This document shows, in pieces, positions 9,175-18,608 of a stretch of DNA of 64,000 nt. The stretch comes from Desulfosporosinus nitroreducens (GTDB taxonomy: Bacteria > Bacillota > Desulfitobacteriia > Desulfitobacteriales > Desulfitobacteriaceae), in contig NZ_JAMHFY010000024.1 in NCBI RefSeq assembly GCF_023897015.1, positions 1 through 64,000 of the forward strand. The letters are read 5' to 3'. Position numbers and translations under genes: made by a program. The stretch's first letter is position 1; every line of letters starts with the position of its first letter. The notes below the pieces were generated by a model that did not search any database, was not told where the DNA came from, and saw nothing but the letters and a program-made list of their open reading frames with translations.

Positions 9175-10116
9175 ATGAATATGGACCAAGTTATTGCGAA
9201 GGAAATAAAACTGCTTTTAACAATATCAGGGCTTAGCAAGGGTGTAGTAAGCATAATCAATAGTTGGCTTGATTCGAATTTTAAAATCAACGGAAGGTAT
9301 GGATGGGCCCAATTAACACTTATCACTTGCGAAGGCACAGGGGGGACCTTAGAAACAGGGTTGCAAGGAGCCGTTGCTATGGAACTCTACGCCTTAGCAG
9401 CGGATATTTTGGACGATATTCAAGACCAAGATAACAACGATCTTCCTTGGCGTAAAGTTCCTCCTGCGCAAGCGATTAATTTGGCAACTTGTATACTGGT
9501 TCTTAGCTACAAAGCCCTTTCGACAATATCTAACCGCAGGCATTTCGAGGATGTAAGCAACGTTCTTAATCAAATGGGGTTACAAGCGTGTGACGGACAA
9601 TTTCAGGAGTTTTTGAATGACGGTAAAGAGAAAATTTCGCTTGAAGAATATTTCGAGATTATTAAGAAAAAGTCAGGCGGATTAACTGCTAGTGCGTGTA
9701 AAATTGGGGCGATCTTAGGAGACGCTGAACAAACACTTGTCAACCAACTCGGAAAATTCGGGTTGACATTAGGTTTGATGAGTCAAATCAAAAACGATTT
9801 CCATGATTTTCTAAACATCGAGACAAAAAGTGATTTAGTTAAGGGAAGGAAAACTTTACCCTTCGTTTATCTTTTATATGTTCTTAATGAGATAAAAGCT
9901 GAAGAGCTAAAACGCCTTAGTTCTTTGGCGAGCATAGGTCCAGATCAATTTGGCCCAAAAGAAAGAGGACAGTTAAGAGAATTGGTTGTCAATGAGGGGA
10001 CAATTCATTATTGTTCTGTGATCTACGAGATGTATAAGCAACGTGCGAAGGACATTTTAGACGGTATCCCAATTCCAGAAAAAAGAAAAGAGAAGTTGAT
10101 TCAGCTTGTTAGATAA
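9175..10116 (+). CDS. comQ: ComQ-like isoprenyl transferase
   Basis: A 313-residue trans-prenyltransferase-fold protein. The first aspartate-rich motif is DDIQDQD at residues 80-86 and the second is NDFHD at 207-211, both needed to bind Mg-prenyl diphosphate. Instead of making long isoprenoids, ComQ proteins attach a prenyl group to the tryptophan of ComX and help its processing. That reading is favoured here over a housekeeping polyprenyl synthase because the gene lies between a small tryptophan-ended peptide and a ComP/ComA pair with almost no spacing (19 bp before, 1 bp or an overlap after). Confidence 0.85.
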   Translation: MNMDQVIAKEIKLLLTISGLSKGVVSIINSWLDSNFKINGRYGWAQLTLITCEGTGGTLETGLQGAVAMELYALAADILDDIQDQDNNDLPWRKVPPAQAINLATCILVLSYKALSTISNRRHFEDVSNVLNQMGLQACDGQFQEFLNDGKEKISLEEYFEIIKKKSGGLTASACKIGAILGDAEQTLVNQLGKFGLTLGLMSQIKNDFHDFLNIETKSDLVKGRKTLPFVYLLYVLNEIKAEELKRLSSLASIGPDQFGPKERGQLRELVVNEGTIHYCSVIYEMYKQRAKDILDGIPIPEKRKEKLIQLVR

Positions 10117-10117
10117 A

Positions 10118-12448
10118 ATGAATAGGCGGCTAGCATTTCGAATTGCTAATGCCGCCTTTGTTTTAGTTTGCCTTGTGTATTTTACTGTTCTAGTCAATCA
10201 CCCGTATGTAGGTCTTAGCATTGAAAATAGGGGAGGCGACTGGACCGTAACTTTTAGTGATCCCCATGGAGAGGCTTATCGATTGGGGATTCATACAGGA
10301 GATATAGTTCTAAAAATTGATAACGATGACCCAGGAACGTATCCGTCTACTGAAAAATGGGGTGATGTAGAAGGGGCATCTGCGATTACCGTAAAAAGTT
10401 CTGGAGAGCCCATTAGTGTTGTCCAAATCGTTAAACCACCTTTTACATATACATTGTTAAGTGAACTCCCAATGGCGGCTCTCGGATTTATCTTTTGGCT
10501 GATAGGTCTTGTTACAGTATTTAAGCGACCTTTCCTTGTACAAGCTCGTGCAATATTCTGGTTAAATTGGCTAGTCGGATTAGTTATAATTGTAGCTCCG
10601 GCCTCAAGCCGGGGATTGATGTTGGCGAGGGAACTAGAGGTAATTGGGTTCTCGCTCGTACCAGCGTTATTGGTGAATTTTGTTTCTGTTCTGACTAATA
10701 CACGTAATAGACTAAATCAACTTATAATTTGGGTCTTATGTCTAATTTCTGCACTCATATTTACGATCCTAATTTTAAAAGGGTTAGGAGTTGTTTTTTC
10801 CGCTGCAGAAATAAGAAAACTAGCGCTAGCCAATGGGCTGATCGGTACTGTTACAGTTTTATGGAATTTAGTCAGGCTTATTAAATTACCCGCAGATAAA
10901 CCCGAGAAAAACCAGGCAATCATTGTGCTAGTGGGACTAGCAATAGGATTGTTGCCTTTTATTATACTTACAGCGGTTCCAATTCTCCTTGATATTGACC
11001 TTATTGTTAATCCTAAGATTAGTACTCTCTTTATCGCGATTGTTCCGATTACCCTAAGTTATATTGTTGTAAATGAAAGCTTGCCAGATGGACGTAAGTT
11101 TATTGAGGTTATCATTATTTCTTTAGTTTCTGGTATTCTGACAAGCTGGCTTTTCACTTGGCTTTTAGCGCTAATAGGGGAAATTAAAAAGCTAAATATT
11201 GAGACGTATCTTTCATTGTTGTCTTTAACAATAATGGCCCTATTTATCTTTAATCTTTTTAAAGCTTTATTGCATTATGCAATTGATAAAATCCTTGGTA
11301 CTCAAGGGAATTGTAGAATTGAAAATAAAATCGCAGAACTAAACGGAAATCCTTCCTCTATGAATGAAGTTTTAATTGTAGAAGAGTTAGTGAACCAACT
11401 TGGGCTTGAAGGTGCCTTTGTAATAGCAGAAGATCTGAAAGGTTGGCAAACAAAAACTGCGGTAGGACGATACCTTGGAAATACTACTGAACAAGCAATC
11501 ATGGAGGACTATTACCGAACGGCTAAAAGCACAAGGCATTCCATCGAAACTTTTTCCAATGATTTTCCTGTAGAGATGTATATACCCTTTGTTTCTGACG
11601 ATTTTATCTGTGGTATGTTCTTAGGTCATCGTCGTTCCTATATCAGATTTCAATCAAATGAAGTACTGCTGCTAACTTCGGTGTGTTATCAAATAGGCCA
11701 ACGCCTCAAAGGGATCCGTTTCATAAAGCAATTGTGTAGGGAAATAAACATAATAGAGAAAAAGTCTCGGGAATCACAACGAAGAAGCCAGGGACTGGAA
11801 GCGATCAATCGATTATTGTTTAGTAACCTTGAGGAAGAAAAGAAGGCTTTAGCGCGAGAAATACATGATGGATCATTACAGATAGGATTGGATCTCAACC
11901 GAAGGATGAAGGAATTAATTGCTAATTTTTCGAATGAGAATAATTGTTTTCATACTGTCTCAGTCATGCAGGACATGATAGAGGATTTGAATTACGAACT
12001 TCGTTCAATTTGTAGTAATTTACGTCCATCTTCTTTGAGGGATTTAGGTCTTATTCCTGCTGTCGAGGTCCTGTTTCAGCAAATTATGCAAAAAGAGCTT
12101 TTGGTAATATTTTTAGATGTAATAGGAATGAGTAGAGAACATCGGTTTGAAGAGGATATCGAAGTGGTAGCGTTTCGCTTTTTGCAAGAAGGAATAAATA
12201 ACGTTATGAAGCACTCAGGTTCAACTAGAGCAAATGTCACCATTACCTTGGAAGATGCGAGAATTGAAATGAAAATTAGTGATTCCGGTAAAGGGTTTGA
12301 CCCCCAGAAGATCGCCGATTGGTCGCTGGTGGGTAATCATTTTGGAATAATTGGAATGAAAGAAAGAATAGAAAGCTTGGGTGGGAAGTTTTCTATCACT
12401 TCAAATATTGGTCATGGGGTAACGCTTAAGGCTTCTATCCCCATTTAA
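10118..12448 (+). CDS. comP: ComP-like membrane histidine kinase with PDZ domain
   Basis: About 776 residues from the ATG at 10118 (a TTG at 10106 overlapping comQ is the alternative). One N-terminal membrane span is followed by a PDZ-like domain (about 30-105, with the AYRLGIHTGDIVLKID core), then about eight membrane helices (110-390), a linker, a HisKA_3 box (REIHDGSLQ, phospho-histidine) and a HATPase_c domain (N box EGINNVMKH; G boxes DSGKGFD and GIIGMKERI). This matches ComP, which senses prenylated ComX outside the cell and phosphorylates ComA. It is translationally coupled to comQ and 7-43 bp before the regulator. Confidence 0.88.
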   Translation: MNRRLAFRIANAAFVLVCLVYFTVLVNHPYVGLSIENRGGDWTVTFSDPHGEAYRLGIHTGDIVLKIDNDDPGTYPSTEKWGDVEGASAITVKSSGEPISVVQIVKPPFTYTLLSELPMAALGFIFWLIGLVTVFKRPFLVQARAIFWLNWLVGLVIIVAPASSRGLMLARELEVIGFSLVPALLVNFVSVLTNTRNRLNQLIIWVLCLISALIFTILILKGLGVVFSAAEIRKLALANGLIGTVTVLWNLVRLIKLPADKPEKNQAIIVLVGLAIGLLPFIILTAVPILLDIDLIVNPKISTLFIAIVPITLSYIVVNESLPDGRKFIEVIIISLVSGILTSWLFTWLLALIGEIKKLNIETYLSLLSLTIMALFIFNLFKALLHYAIDKILGTQGNCRIENKIAELNGNPSSMNEVLIVEELVNQLGLEGAFVIAEDLKGWQTKTAVGRYLGNTTEQAIMEDYYRTAKSTRHSIETFSNDFPVEMYIPFVSDDFICGMFLGHRRSYIRFQSNEVLLLTSVCYQIGQRLKGIRFIKQLCREINIIEKKSRESQRRSQGLEAINRLLFSNLEEEKKALAREIHDGSLQIGLDLNRRMKELIANFSNENNCFHTVSVMQDMIEDLNYELRSICSNLRPSSLRDLGLIPAVEVLFQQIMQKELLVIFLDVIGMSREHRFEEDIEVVAFRFLQEGINNVMKHSGSTRANVTITLEDARIEMKISDSGKGFDPQKIADWSLVGNHFGIIGMKERIESLGGKFSITSNIGHGVTLKASIPI

Positions 12449-12491
12449 AGGATGAATGTTAAAGGATGCTAGTGGAGGAGGAAGAAATATT

Positions 12492-13172
12492 ATGGGCTCT
12501 AGCTTGGAGAGGACTATAAGAGTGGTAGTAGTGGATGACCATACACTCTTTGCGGAAGGTACTGTATCATTGCTATCTTCTGAGTCCTATATTTCTGTAG
12601 TAGGAACGGCTAAGAATGGATGTGATTGTTTAAAAATAGTGAAAGAAGAACATCCGGACGTAGTATTACTTGATATTAATCTTCCTGATTTCTGCGGAAC
12701 TGATTTGATTGAGAAAATTAAAGCGCTTGATTCAAATGTCAGTATTATTATGCTTACTGGACAAAATCCCGAAGAGTATGTTAATGCCTCCTTAAATAAA
12801 GGTGCCCATGGTTTTCTACTTAAAGATTGTTCAAAATCTGAAATGACTGCGGCAATATTACAGGCCTCAAGCGGTAAGTACTATTTTTCCCAGAACATGG
12901 CTCCATATCTCAGATCTGTGATTGTTGGCGAAGTGATTACCACTGATATTATTGAGCCCGAAAAAGACCATGTTACATTGCTAACGCCAAAGGAAATAGA
13001 GATAATAGAATTAATTTCCGAGGGCTTGCGCAATAGAGAAATCGCGACCATATTGGGCATTAAAAACCGCACTGTTGATTTTCATGTTAGTAATATACTG
13101 TCAAAGTTAGGTGTTAAATCCCGGTTAGAGGCTGTATTAATTTATACAAAGGACAAAGTGGAAAGTGCTTAG
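12492..13172 (+). CDS. comA: ComA-like response regulator (NarL/LuxR family)
   Basis: About 226 residues from the ATG at 12492, chosen because GGAGGAGG precedes it (an upstream ATG at 12456 lacks a site). The receiver domain has the VVVDDH acid pair and the phospho-acceptor aspartate in VVLLDINLPD. The C-terminal LuxR helix-turn-helix (LTPKEIEIIELISEGLRNREIA...KNRTVDFHVSNIL) is intact. It is the cognate regulator of the kinase upstream. A strong hairpin terminator follows at 13212, then the CTGTAG element and the polysaccharide operon. I see no TTGCGG-N4-CCGCAA ComA box of the Bacillus type in the window, so its site must differ. Confidence 0.88.
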   Translation: MGSSLERTIRVVVVDDHTLFAEGTVSLLSSESYISVVGTAKNGCDCLKIVKEEHPDVVLLDINLPDFCGTDLIEKIKALDSNVSIIMLTGQNPEEYVNASLNKGAHGFLLKDCSKSEMTAAILQASSGKYYFSQNMAPYLRSVIVGEVITTDIIEPEKDHVTLLTPKEIEIIELISEGLRNREIATILGIKNRTVDFHVSNILSKLGVKSRLEAVLIYTKDKVESA

Positions 13173-13211
13173 ATTAGTTAAGAGAATGACCTTACTGTTT
13201 CTATAAAAATT

Positions 13212-13255
13212 GACTGCAAAAGAGTCACACAACTATGTGTGGCTCTTTTGCAGTC
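13212..13255 (+). terminator. Strong hairpin terminator after the quorum-sensing genes
   Basis: A 19-bp stem, GACTGCAAAAGAGTCACAC against GTGTGGCTCTTTTGCAGTC (one G-U), with a six-base loop, followed by TTCT. A close copy of the same hairpin, also directly ahead of the CTGTAG element, lies at 33987-34032. Confidence 0.8.
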
Positions 13256-13271
13256 TTCTATGATGAATTAG

Positions 13272-13350
13272 CCTGTAGGAAATACCTATGAATTTATTTG
13301 ATAATCCTGTAGCTTATACGGATGTGCAAATATTGGAAGCGTCTTATAAT
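13272..13350 (+). promoter_or_regulatory. Shared CTGTAG promoter element, copy B
   Basis: CCTGTAGGAA at 13272 and CCTGTAGCTT at 13306, 34 bp apart, then ATACGGATGTGCAAATATTG and TATAAT at 13345-13350. Predicted to start the polysaccharide operon about 130 bases before the ATG at 13487. Over 85% identical by eye to copy C and slightly less to copy A. Confidence 0.72.
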
Positions 13351-13486
13351 AAGTGAGAATAAGTGGGTCGTGGCTCACACTGCGCTAATTACAGACGAAG
13401 GTATTGAGATCCTTGATGTTATGGGCAAAACACTTTGAGTGAGGAGGCAATAATTCTGATTAATATTGTAAAGGAAGGTCCCGGCA

Positions 13487-15349
13487 ATGAAATTTAACCG
13501 AAAATCCTTAGCTTTAATGTTAATTGATTCAGTGCTCGTTAACCTAGCTGCGTTTGGTAGCTTTTACCTTCGTTTTGAAGGGGATATTCCTAATGAGTAT
13601 TTCTGGACGTATTATCATACAGCTTGGGCGGGAACGATTATATACTTATTAACTTTTTCATTATTTGGTTTGTATAATCGACTATGGCAATATGCCAGTA
13701 TCAGTGAACTTCTTTCCATTCTTTATGCAGTTGCGGTCGGAACGAGTAGCGTTGTACTCGTTATTTATTTCTTAGCCCCGATGCGCTATCCGAACACGGT
13801 AGCTGTGCTCTTTTGGCTAACCACCACGTTTTTAATCGGTGGCTCACGTTTCCTCGGACGGATATTGCAAGATGGAGTTTTAAATGCTCGTATCCCTGGA
13901 ATACCGAAGCGAGTCCTGATTATCGGGGCAGGAGATGCTGGGGCCTTAGGGATCCGAGAGTTAAAAAATAGTAATTATCGAGAGGGTTATCCAGTCGGGA
14001 TCATTGATGACGCTTCGCAAAAGCAAAAACTAAAGTTAATGGGGATTCCCGTGTTAGGCACAAGGGTTGATATCCCGCGAGTTGTTAAAGCTCACAAAGT
14101 TGAAGAAGTCATTATTGCGATGCCTTCGGCTCCTGGGAATGTCATTAGGGATATTACTGAGATTTGTGAAAAAAGTGATGTAGTCATTAAGATCATCCCT
14201 GGTATTTATAACTATTTTAGTGGACAGGTGGATACCTTAAAAATCCGTGAAGTGCAGATTGAGGATTTATTGGGAAGAGATCAGGTAAATCTAGATATCG
14301 AAGAAGTAGCAGGCTATCTGGCAGGAGAAACCGTCTTGGTGACGGGAGCGGGCGGTTCCATTGGCTCAGAACTTTGTCGGCAAATAGGCAGGTTTAACCC
14401 GGAAAAGCTCATCCTTGTCGGTCGTGGCGAGAACAGTATTTTCGATATCGAGCAAGAACTCCGCTCTGACTCTCCAGGTATCAATCTCATAACCGAAATC
14501 TTGGATGTTAAAGATCGAGAAAAGGTCGAACTAGTCTTTAGAAAGTATAAACCCGGAGTCGTCTTTCATGCAGCCGCTCATAAGCATGTTCCTCTCATGG
14601 AGCGAAACCCAGAGGAAGCTTTGAAAAATAACATTCTAGGAACCTATAATGTTGCAGAAATCTCCGACTTGATCCAAGTGAAAACCTTTGTGCTTATTTC
14701 CACAGATAAGGCCATTAATCCAACAAGTATAATGGGGGCCACAAAACGAGTGGCCGAGATGATCATTCAAAGCTTAGACCGGCGATCCCAGACACGTTAC
14801 GTCGCTGTTCGCTTTGGCAATGTCCTAGGGAGTCGAGGAAGTGTCATCCCGACCTTTAAGAAACAGATTGCTAAAGGTGGCCCAGTAACAGTGACTCATC
14901 CAGAGATGATTCGCTTCTTTATGACGATACCCGAGGCAGCCCAACTCGTGATCCAGGCGGGTGCAATGGCTCGAGGAGGGGAAGTTTTCATCCTCGACAT
15001 GGGAAAACCTGTTAAAATTGTCGATTTAGCACAAGACTTGATTAGATTGTCAGGGTTTGATGCGGGTGTGGATATCAAAATTGAATTCACAGGCATACGT
15101 CCTGGAGAGAAGTTGTACGAGGAATTGCTCACAGCGGAGGAAGGGACAACGAGTACGAAGCATCAGAGGATTTTTGTGGCAAAGGCGAGTGTAGTGGATG
15201 TTGCGAGGATTGAGAGATTGGTTCAGATGATCAGGGGGAGGGGTTCGTACTTGGCGAGGGAAGAGATCGTGGAGGAACTTGGAAGGATTGTACCGGGGTT
15301 TCAACAGCTTTTGGGGAAAAGGGATATGGAGAGAGTGGGTGCAAGGTAG
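13487..15349 (+). CDS. CapD/EpsC/PglF-type NDP-sugar 4,6-dehydratase
   Basis: A 620-residue membrane protein: four N-terminal membrane helices (about 10-125), a CoA-binding-like Rossmann domain (GAGDAGALGIREL, about 145-265) and an extended-SDR catalytic domain starting with TGAGGSIGSELC. The STDKAINPTSIMGATK block carries the catalytic residues of inverting and non-inverting UDP-GlcNAc dehydratases. With the aminotransferase, acetyltransferase and phosphoglycosyl transferase downstream it fits the UDP-bacillosamine route (PglF/EpsC step: UDP-GlcNAc to the 4-keto-6-deoxy sugar). First gene of the large operon. Confidence 0.93.
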   Translation: MKFNRKSLALMLIDSVLVNLAAFGSFYLRFEGDIPNEYFWTYYHTAWAGTIIYLLTFSLFGLYNRLWQYASISELLSILYAVAVGTSSVVLVIYFLAPMRYPNTVAVLFWLTTTFLIGGSRFLGRILQDGVLNARIPGIPKRVLIIGAGDAGALGIRELKNSNYREGYPVGIIDDASQKQKLKLMGIPVLGTRVDIPRVVKAHKVEEVIIAMPSAPGNVIRDITEICEKSDVVIKIIPGIYNYFSGQVDTLKIREVQIEDLLGRDQVNLDIEEVAGYLAGETVLVTGAGGSIGSELCRQIGRFNPEKLILVGRGENSIFDIEQELRSDSPGINLITEILDVKDREKVELVFRKYKPGVVFHAAAHKHVPLMERNPEEALKNNILGTYNVAEISDLIQVKTFVLISTDKAINPTSIMGATKRVAEMIIQSLDRRSQTRYVAVRFGNVLGSRGSVIPTFKKQIAKGGPVTVTHPEMIRFFMTIPEAAQLVIQAGAMARGGEVFILDMGKPVKIVDLAQDLIRLSGFDAGVDIKIEFTGIRPGEKLYEELLTAEEGTTSTKHQRIFVAKASVVDVARIERLVQMIRGRGSYLAREEIVEELGRIVPGFQQLLGKRDMERVGAR

Positions 15350-15442
15350 GTGTTATTTATCGCACCGAATTATTAGACTACATATACAACTTAATTCTAA
15401 GAGTACTTTATTGATATCAAAATTAGGAAAAGAGGTACGCAG

Positions 15443-16600
15443 ATGATTCCATTATCAAGACCGGATATTACAAAACAAGAAAAACAAGCGGTAATGGAGG
15501 TTTTAGACTCGAATCACTTGGCATTAGGGCCGAAACTCACAGAGTTTGAGGAAAAAATGGCAGCTTATGCTGGAACAAAGTATGCGATAGCCTGCAATAG
15601 TGGGACAAGTGGGTTACATATGATCGTAGCCGCTCTAGGAATAAAAGATGGCGATGAAGTTATTACGACACCATTTAGTTTTATATCCTCTAGTAACTGT
15701 ATGTTATTTGAACGCGCTAAACCTGTGTTTGTCGATATCGACGAAAAGACCTATAACATGGATACAACACAAATCGAAGCCAAGATTACGAAAAGAACCA
15801 AAGCGATCTTACCGGTCCATATTTTTGGGCAACCTGTGAACATGCGCGAAATAAGACGCATTGCTCTTGAACATGGCTTGTATATTATTGAAGACTCTTG
15901 TGAAGCGATTGGGGCAGAGTGGAAGGGCAAGAAAGCCGGAACGATGTCTGATGCTGGAGTCTTCGCTTTTTATCCGAATAAGCAAATGACAACAGGTGAA
16001 GGTGGAATCGTCGTTACAAATGACGAAAAGATTGCGAAGTTATGTTATAGTCTACGGAACCAAGGACGTGGAATCGATACTCAGTGGCTCAATCATGTTC
16101 GTTTAGGGTACAACTATCGGATGAGTGACATAAGTGCTGCGCTTGGACTGGCACAGCTTGAGCGAATCGATGAGATTATTGACGCTCGTCAACAAGTCGC
16201 TGATTCTTATATGGAAAAATTCAAGGATGTTGAAGGGGTTATTCTTCCCACGGTCGATGAGAGAGTGAAAATGAGCTGGTTTGTGTTTGTAATTAGGTTT
16301 GAGCCTTGGATCGATCGGAATTTAGTTATGCAAACGCTCTTAGATAGGGGTGTTGGATGTAGACCGTACTTTACTTCGATCCACCTTCAGCCTTTCTATC
16401 GCGAGATGTTTGGGTATACAGAAGGAGATTTCCCTGTAACAGAACATGTTGCGACCGGTACTTTGGCTATTCCGTTCTTTAATAATATCACAGATGAACA
16501 GATCGATATTGTCGTGGATGAGGTTAAGAGAGCTATTCGGTACGCCTCAATTGCTGATCCTAAAGCACGGCTGAAGAAATTGTGGAAGGATGTGGGCTAG
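15443..16600 (+). CDS. DegT-type sugar aminotransferase (PglE/EpsN-like)
   Basis: A 385-residue PLP enzyme of the DegT/DnrJ/EryC1 family. The PLP lysine is Lys180 in FAFYPNKQMTTGEGG, and the EDSCEAIGAEW cofactor-binding segment is at 150-160. In this setting it would transaminate the 4-keto sugar made by the dehydratase upstream. Length is the same as PglE. It follows a weak AGGAAAAGAGG site and sits 93 bp after the dehydratase, with the sugar transferase next. The exact sugar is inferred from context. Confidence 0.92.
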   Translation: MIPLSRPDITKQEKQAVMEVLDSNHLALGPKLTEFEEKMAAYAGTKYAIACNSGTSGLHMIVAALGIKDGDEVITTPFSFISSSNCMLFERAKPVFVDIDEKTYNMDTTQIEAKITKRTKAILPVHIFGQPVNMREIRRIALEHGLYIIEDSCEAIGAEWKGKKAGTMSDAGVFAFYPNKQMTTGEGGIVVTNDEKIAKLCYSLRNQGRGIDTQWLNHVRLGYNYRMSDISAALGLAQLERIDEIIDARQQVADSYMEKFKDVEGVILPTVDERVKMSWFVFVIRFEPWIDRNLVMQTLLDRGVGCRPYFTSIHLQPFYREMFGYTEGDFPVTEHVATGTLAIPFFNNITDEQIDIVVDEVKRAIRYASIADPKARLKKLWKDVG

Positions 16601-16610
16601 GAGTCTAATT

Positions 16611-17237
16611 ATGATACATTATCGTAAAATAAAGAGATTCATGGATTTATCTTTTTCGATTATTCTGCTAGTTTTGGCGTCCCCGTGTATGCTTTGCGCA
16701 TCAATCGCAATAAGATTAGGATCGCGGGGACCTGTGCTCTTCAAGCAAGAGCGGCCAGGTAAAGATGGAGTTATATTTACGATTTACAAGTTTCGGACCA
16801 TGCGCTTGGAGACCGAGAAAAACGGTCGACCATTATCCGATATGGAACGTATGACCCGTGTTGGTACAATTTTACGAAAGCTTAGTGTCGATGAATTACC
16901 TCAGCTTTTTAATATATTAAAAGGGGATATGAGTTTCATTGGTCCTCGTCCTCTGATGGTTCAGTATTTAGACCGTTATACTCCAGAACAGATGCGACGG
17001 CATGAAGTGACACCAGGAATTTCTGGGTGGGCTCAGATCAATGGTCGTAATCAGGTAGAGTGGGAGACACGGTTCAAATATGATGTGTGGTATGTAGAGC
17101 ATATTTCGTTTTGGTTGGATTTGAGGATCTTCTTTAAGACTTTGGCAATTGTGCTTATAAGGAGCGGGGTTAATCAGTCGAAGAATCAGACGATGGAAGA
17201 GTTTGGTGTGGTTAAGAATAGAACATTTAGGGCCTAA
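16611..17237 (+). CDS. Initiating phosphoglycosyl transferase (EpsL/PglC-type)
   Basis: About 208 residues from the ATG at 16611 (AGGAG site; an upstream ATG at 16590 overlaps the previous gene). A bacterial sugar transferase of the small monotopic type: one hydrophobic N-terminal hairpin (about 10-35), then KQERPGKDG, FRTMR, LSVDELPQLFNILKGDMSFIGPRP and the PGISGWAQINGR block. It transfers a sugar-1-phosphate to undecaprenyl phosphate at the inner membrane face, starting the repeat unit. PglC-size, without the large N-terminal domain of WbaP. Confidence 0.94.
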   Translation: MIHYRKIKRFMDLSFSIILLVLASPCMLCASIAIRLGSRGPVLFKQERPGKDGVIFTIYKFRTMRLETEKNGRPLSDMERMTRVGTILRKLSVDELPQLFNILKGDMSFIGPRPLMVQYLDRYTPEQMRRHEVTPGISGWAQINGRNQVEWETRFKYDVWYVEHISFWLDLRIFFKTLAIVLIRSGVNQSKNQTMEEFGVVKNRTFRA

Positions 17238-17361
17238 GATATATGTGAGATGAACCTCCGCGATAAGTTACTATGAGGATTAACTATATGTGTCACCAAT
17301 GTTTTTTAGAGTTTTATGTTATTAAGAAGTAAGCTATAAAACAAATATGAGGGATAATACG

Positions 17362-17931
17362 ATGCAAGTAAAGCGTTATTGGCTTATGGTAAGAATGGCA
17401 TTTATTAGAAATGGATTTCGACGAGCGGAATTTGCGAAAAAGAAAGGAATATATGATGGCATAGGTGAGAATGTCATGATACAGTCCAGAAAAATTCCGC
17501 TCTATTCACGATTAATTCGTTTCCATAACAATATTATGGTTGCCTCTAATGTGATTTTTCTCACACATGATGTGACACATAATATACTTAATAAAGCATT
17601 TCCTGATAAAAAGTTTAGAGAAAAGATTGGTTGTATTGAAATCATGGACAATGTCTTTATTGGTGCTAATTCTATAATCCTGAATAATGTTCGGATTGGT
17701 CCTAATGCAATTGTAGCCGCAGGGAGTGTTGTTACAAAAGATGTTCTAGAAAATACAATTGTTGGGGGAAACCCAGCCAGGGTTATAGGGACGTTTGATA
17801 ATTACGTGAAAAAAAGGGTATTAGACTTAAATGCATATCCGGAAGATTTAAAGCCCAAGGATCAAAGAATTAAAAATGAACTGGCCGTGCTTGAATGGGA
17901 GACGTTCCAAAATCAAAAAACTAAAATTTAA
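17362..17931 (+). CDS. Left-handed-helix acyltransferase (WcaF/CysE-like)
   Basis: About 189 residues from the ATG at 17362, behind AGGGA (another ATG at 17347 has no site). The hexapeptide-repeat region (about 60-140) contains the catalytic histidine in THDVTH and a typical VFIGANSIILNNVRIGPNAIVAAGSVV coil pattern, ending with the GGNPARVIG signature. A sugar O- or N-acetyltransferase is likely. The short spacing to the next acetyltransferase suggests both decorate the repeat unit. Confidence 0.85.
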   Translation: MQVKRYWLMVRMAFIRNGFRRAEFAKKKGIYDGIGENVMIQSRKIPLYSRLIRFHNNIMVASNVIFLTHDVTHNILNKAFPDKKFREKIGCIEIMDNVFIGANSIILNNVRIGPNAIVAAGSVVTKDVLENTIVGGNPARVIGTFDNYVKKRVLDLNAYPEDLKPKDQRIKNELAVLEWETFQNQKTKI

Positions 17932-17944
17932 ACGAGGTAATGTT

Positions 17945-18574
17945 GTGAAAGATCTGATTATTGTTGGTGCTGGGGGGCACGGGCGCGAAGTGCTTGAGTG
18001 GGTGATAGACATCAATAAAGAAAATCCAACATGGAATGTGTTGGGTTTTATTGATGACAACTTAAATACATTGGATGATAAAAAAAGCAAGTATAAAATC
18101 ATGGGGAAAATATACGATTGGAATATTGAGAAAAATCAATGCTTTGCTTTGGGCATTGCTTCACCCGTAATTAAAGAAAAGGTAACGAAGCTGCTTATGG
18201 ATCGCGGTGCTGAATTTGTATCAGTTATTCATCCTAGCGCTAGAATTGCCGAAAGTGCTATCTTTGGTATTGGACTTGTCGCGTACCCTAATTCAGGGAT
18301 AGGGCCCGATGCATATGTAGGCGATTTTGTCACATTACTATCTTCAAAAATTGGGCATGATGCTTGTGTTGGTGATTACACGACAATATCTTCGCACTGT
18401 GGAGTTAATGGAGGAGTCATATTGGGCAAGAGGGTTTTTCTAGGTAGTCATGTAGCGATTGTGCCGAATAAAAGAATTGGCGATGACGTTTATGTCGGAC
18501 TGGGTAGTGTTGTGATAAATGATGTAGAGAAGGGTATAAAGGTTTTTGGGAATCCTGCAAGAAGAGCACGATAA
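17945..18574 (+). CDS. NeuD/PglD-family sugar acyltransferase
   Basis: About 209 residues from GTG 17945 (GAGG site; the paralogue at 25015 starts at the same residue). An N-terminal Rossmann-like part (DLIIVGAGGHGREVLEW) binds the sugar nucleotide and a C-terminal left-handed beta-helix carries the active site (IGHDACVGDYTTIS). It ends in the usual FGNPAR motif. PglD and EpsM of this family acetylate the amino group at C-4 of UDP-bacillosamine precursors, which fits the preceding dehydratase and aminotransferase. A second copy exists at 25015. Confidence 0.9.
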   Translation: MKDLIIVGAGGHGREVLEWVIDINKENPTWNVLGFIDDNLNTLDDKKSKYKIMGKIYDWNIEKNQCFALGIASPVIKEKVTKLLMDRGAEFVSVIHPSARIAESAIFGIGLVAYPNSGIGPDAYVGDFVTLLSSKIGHDACVGDYTTISSHCGVNGGVILGKRVFLGSHVAIVPNKRIGDDVYVGLGSVVINDVEKGIKVFGNPARRAR

Positions 18575-18608
18575 AATCATAATTAAGTTGCTAAGGAGAT
18601 GGAGAGAT

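Noticed and set aside
9175..10116. Housekeeping polyprenyl diphosphate synthase
   Set aside because: Both aspartate motifs fit, but the tight placement between a tryptophan-ended peptide and a ComP/ComA pair makes ComQ more likely.
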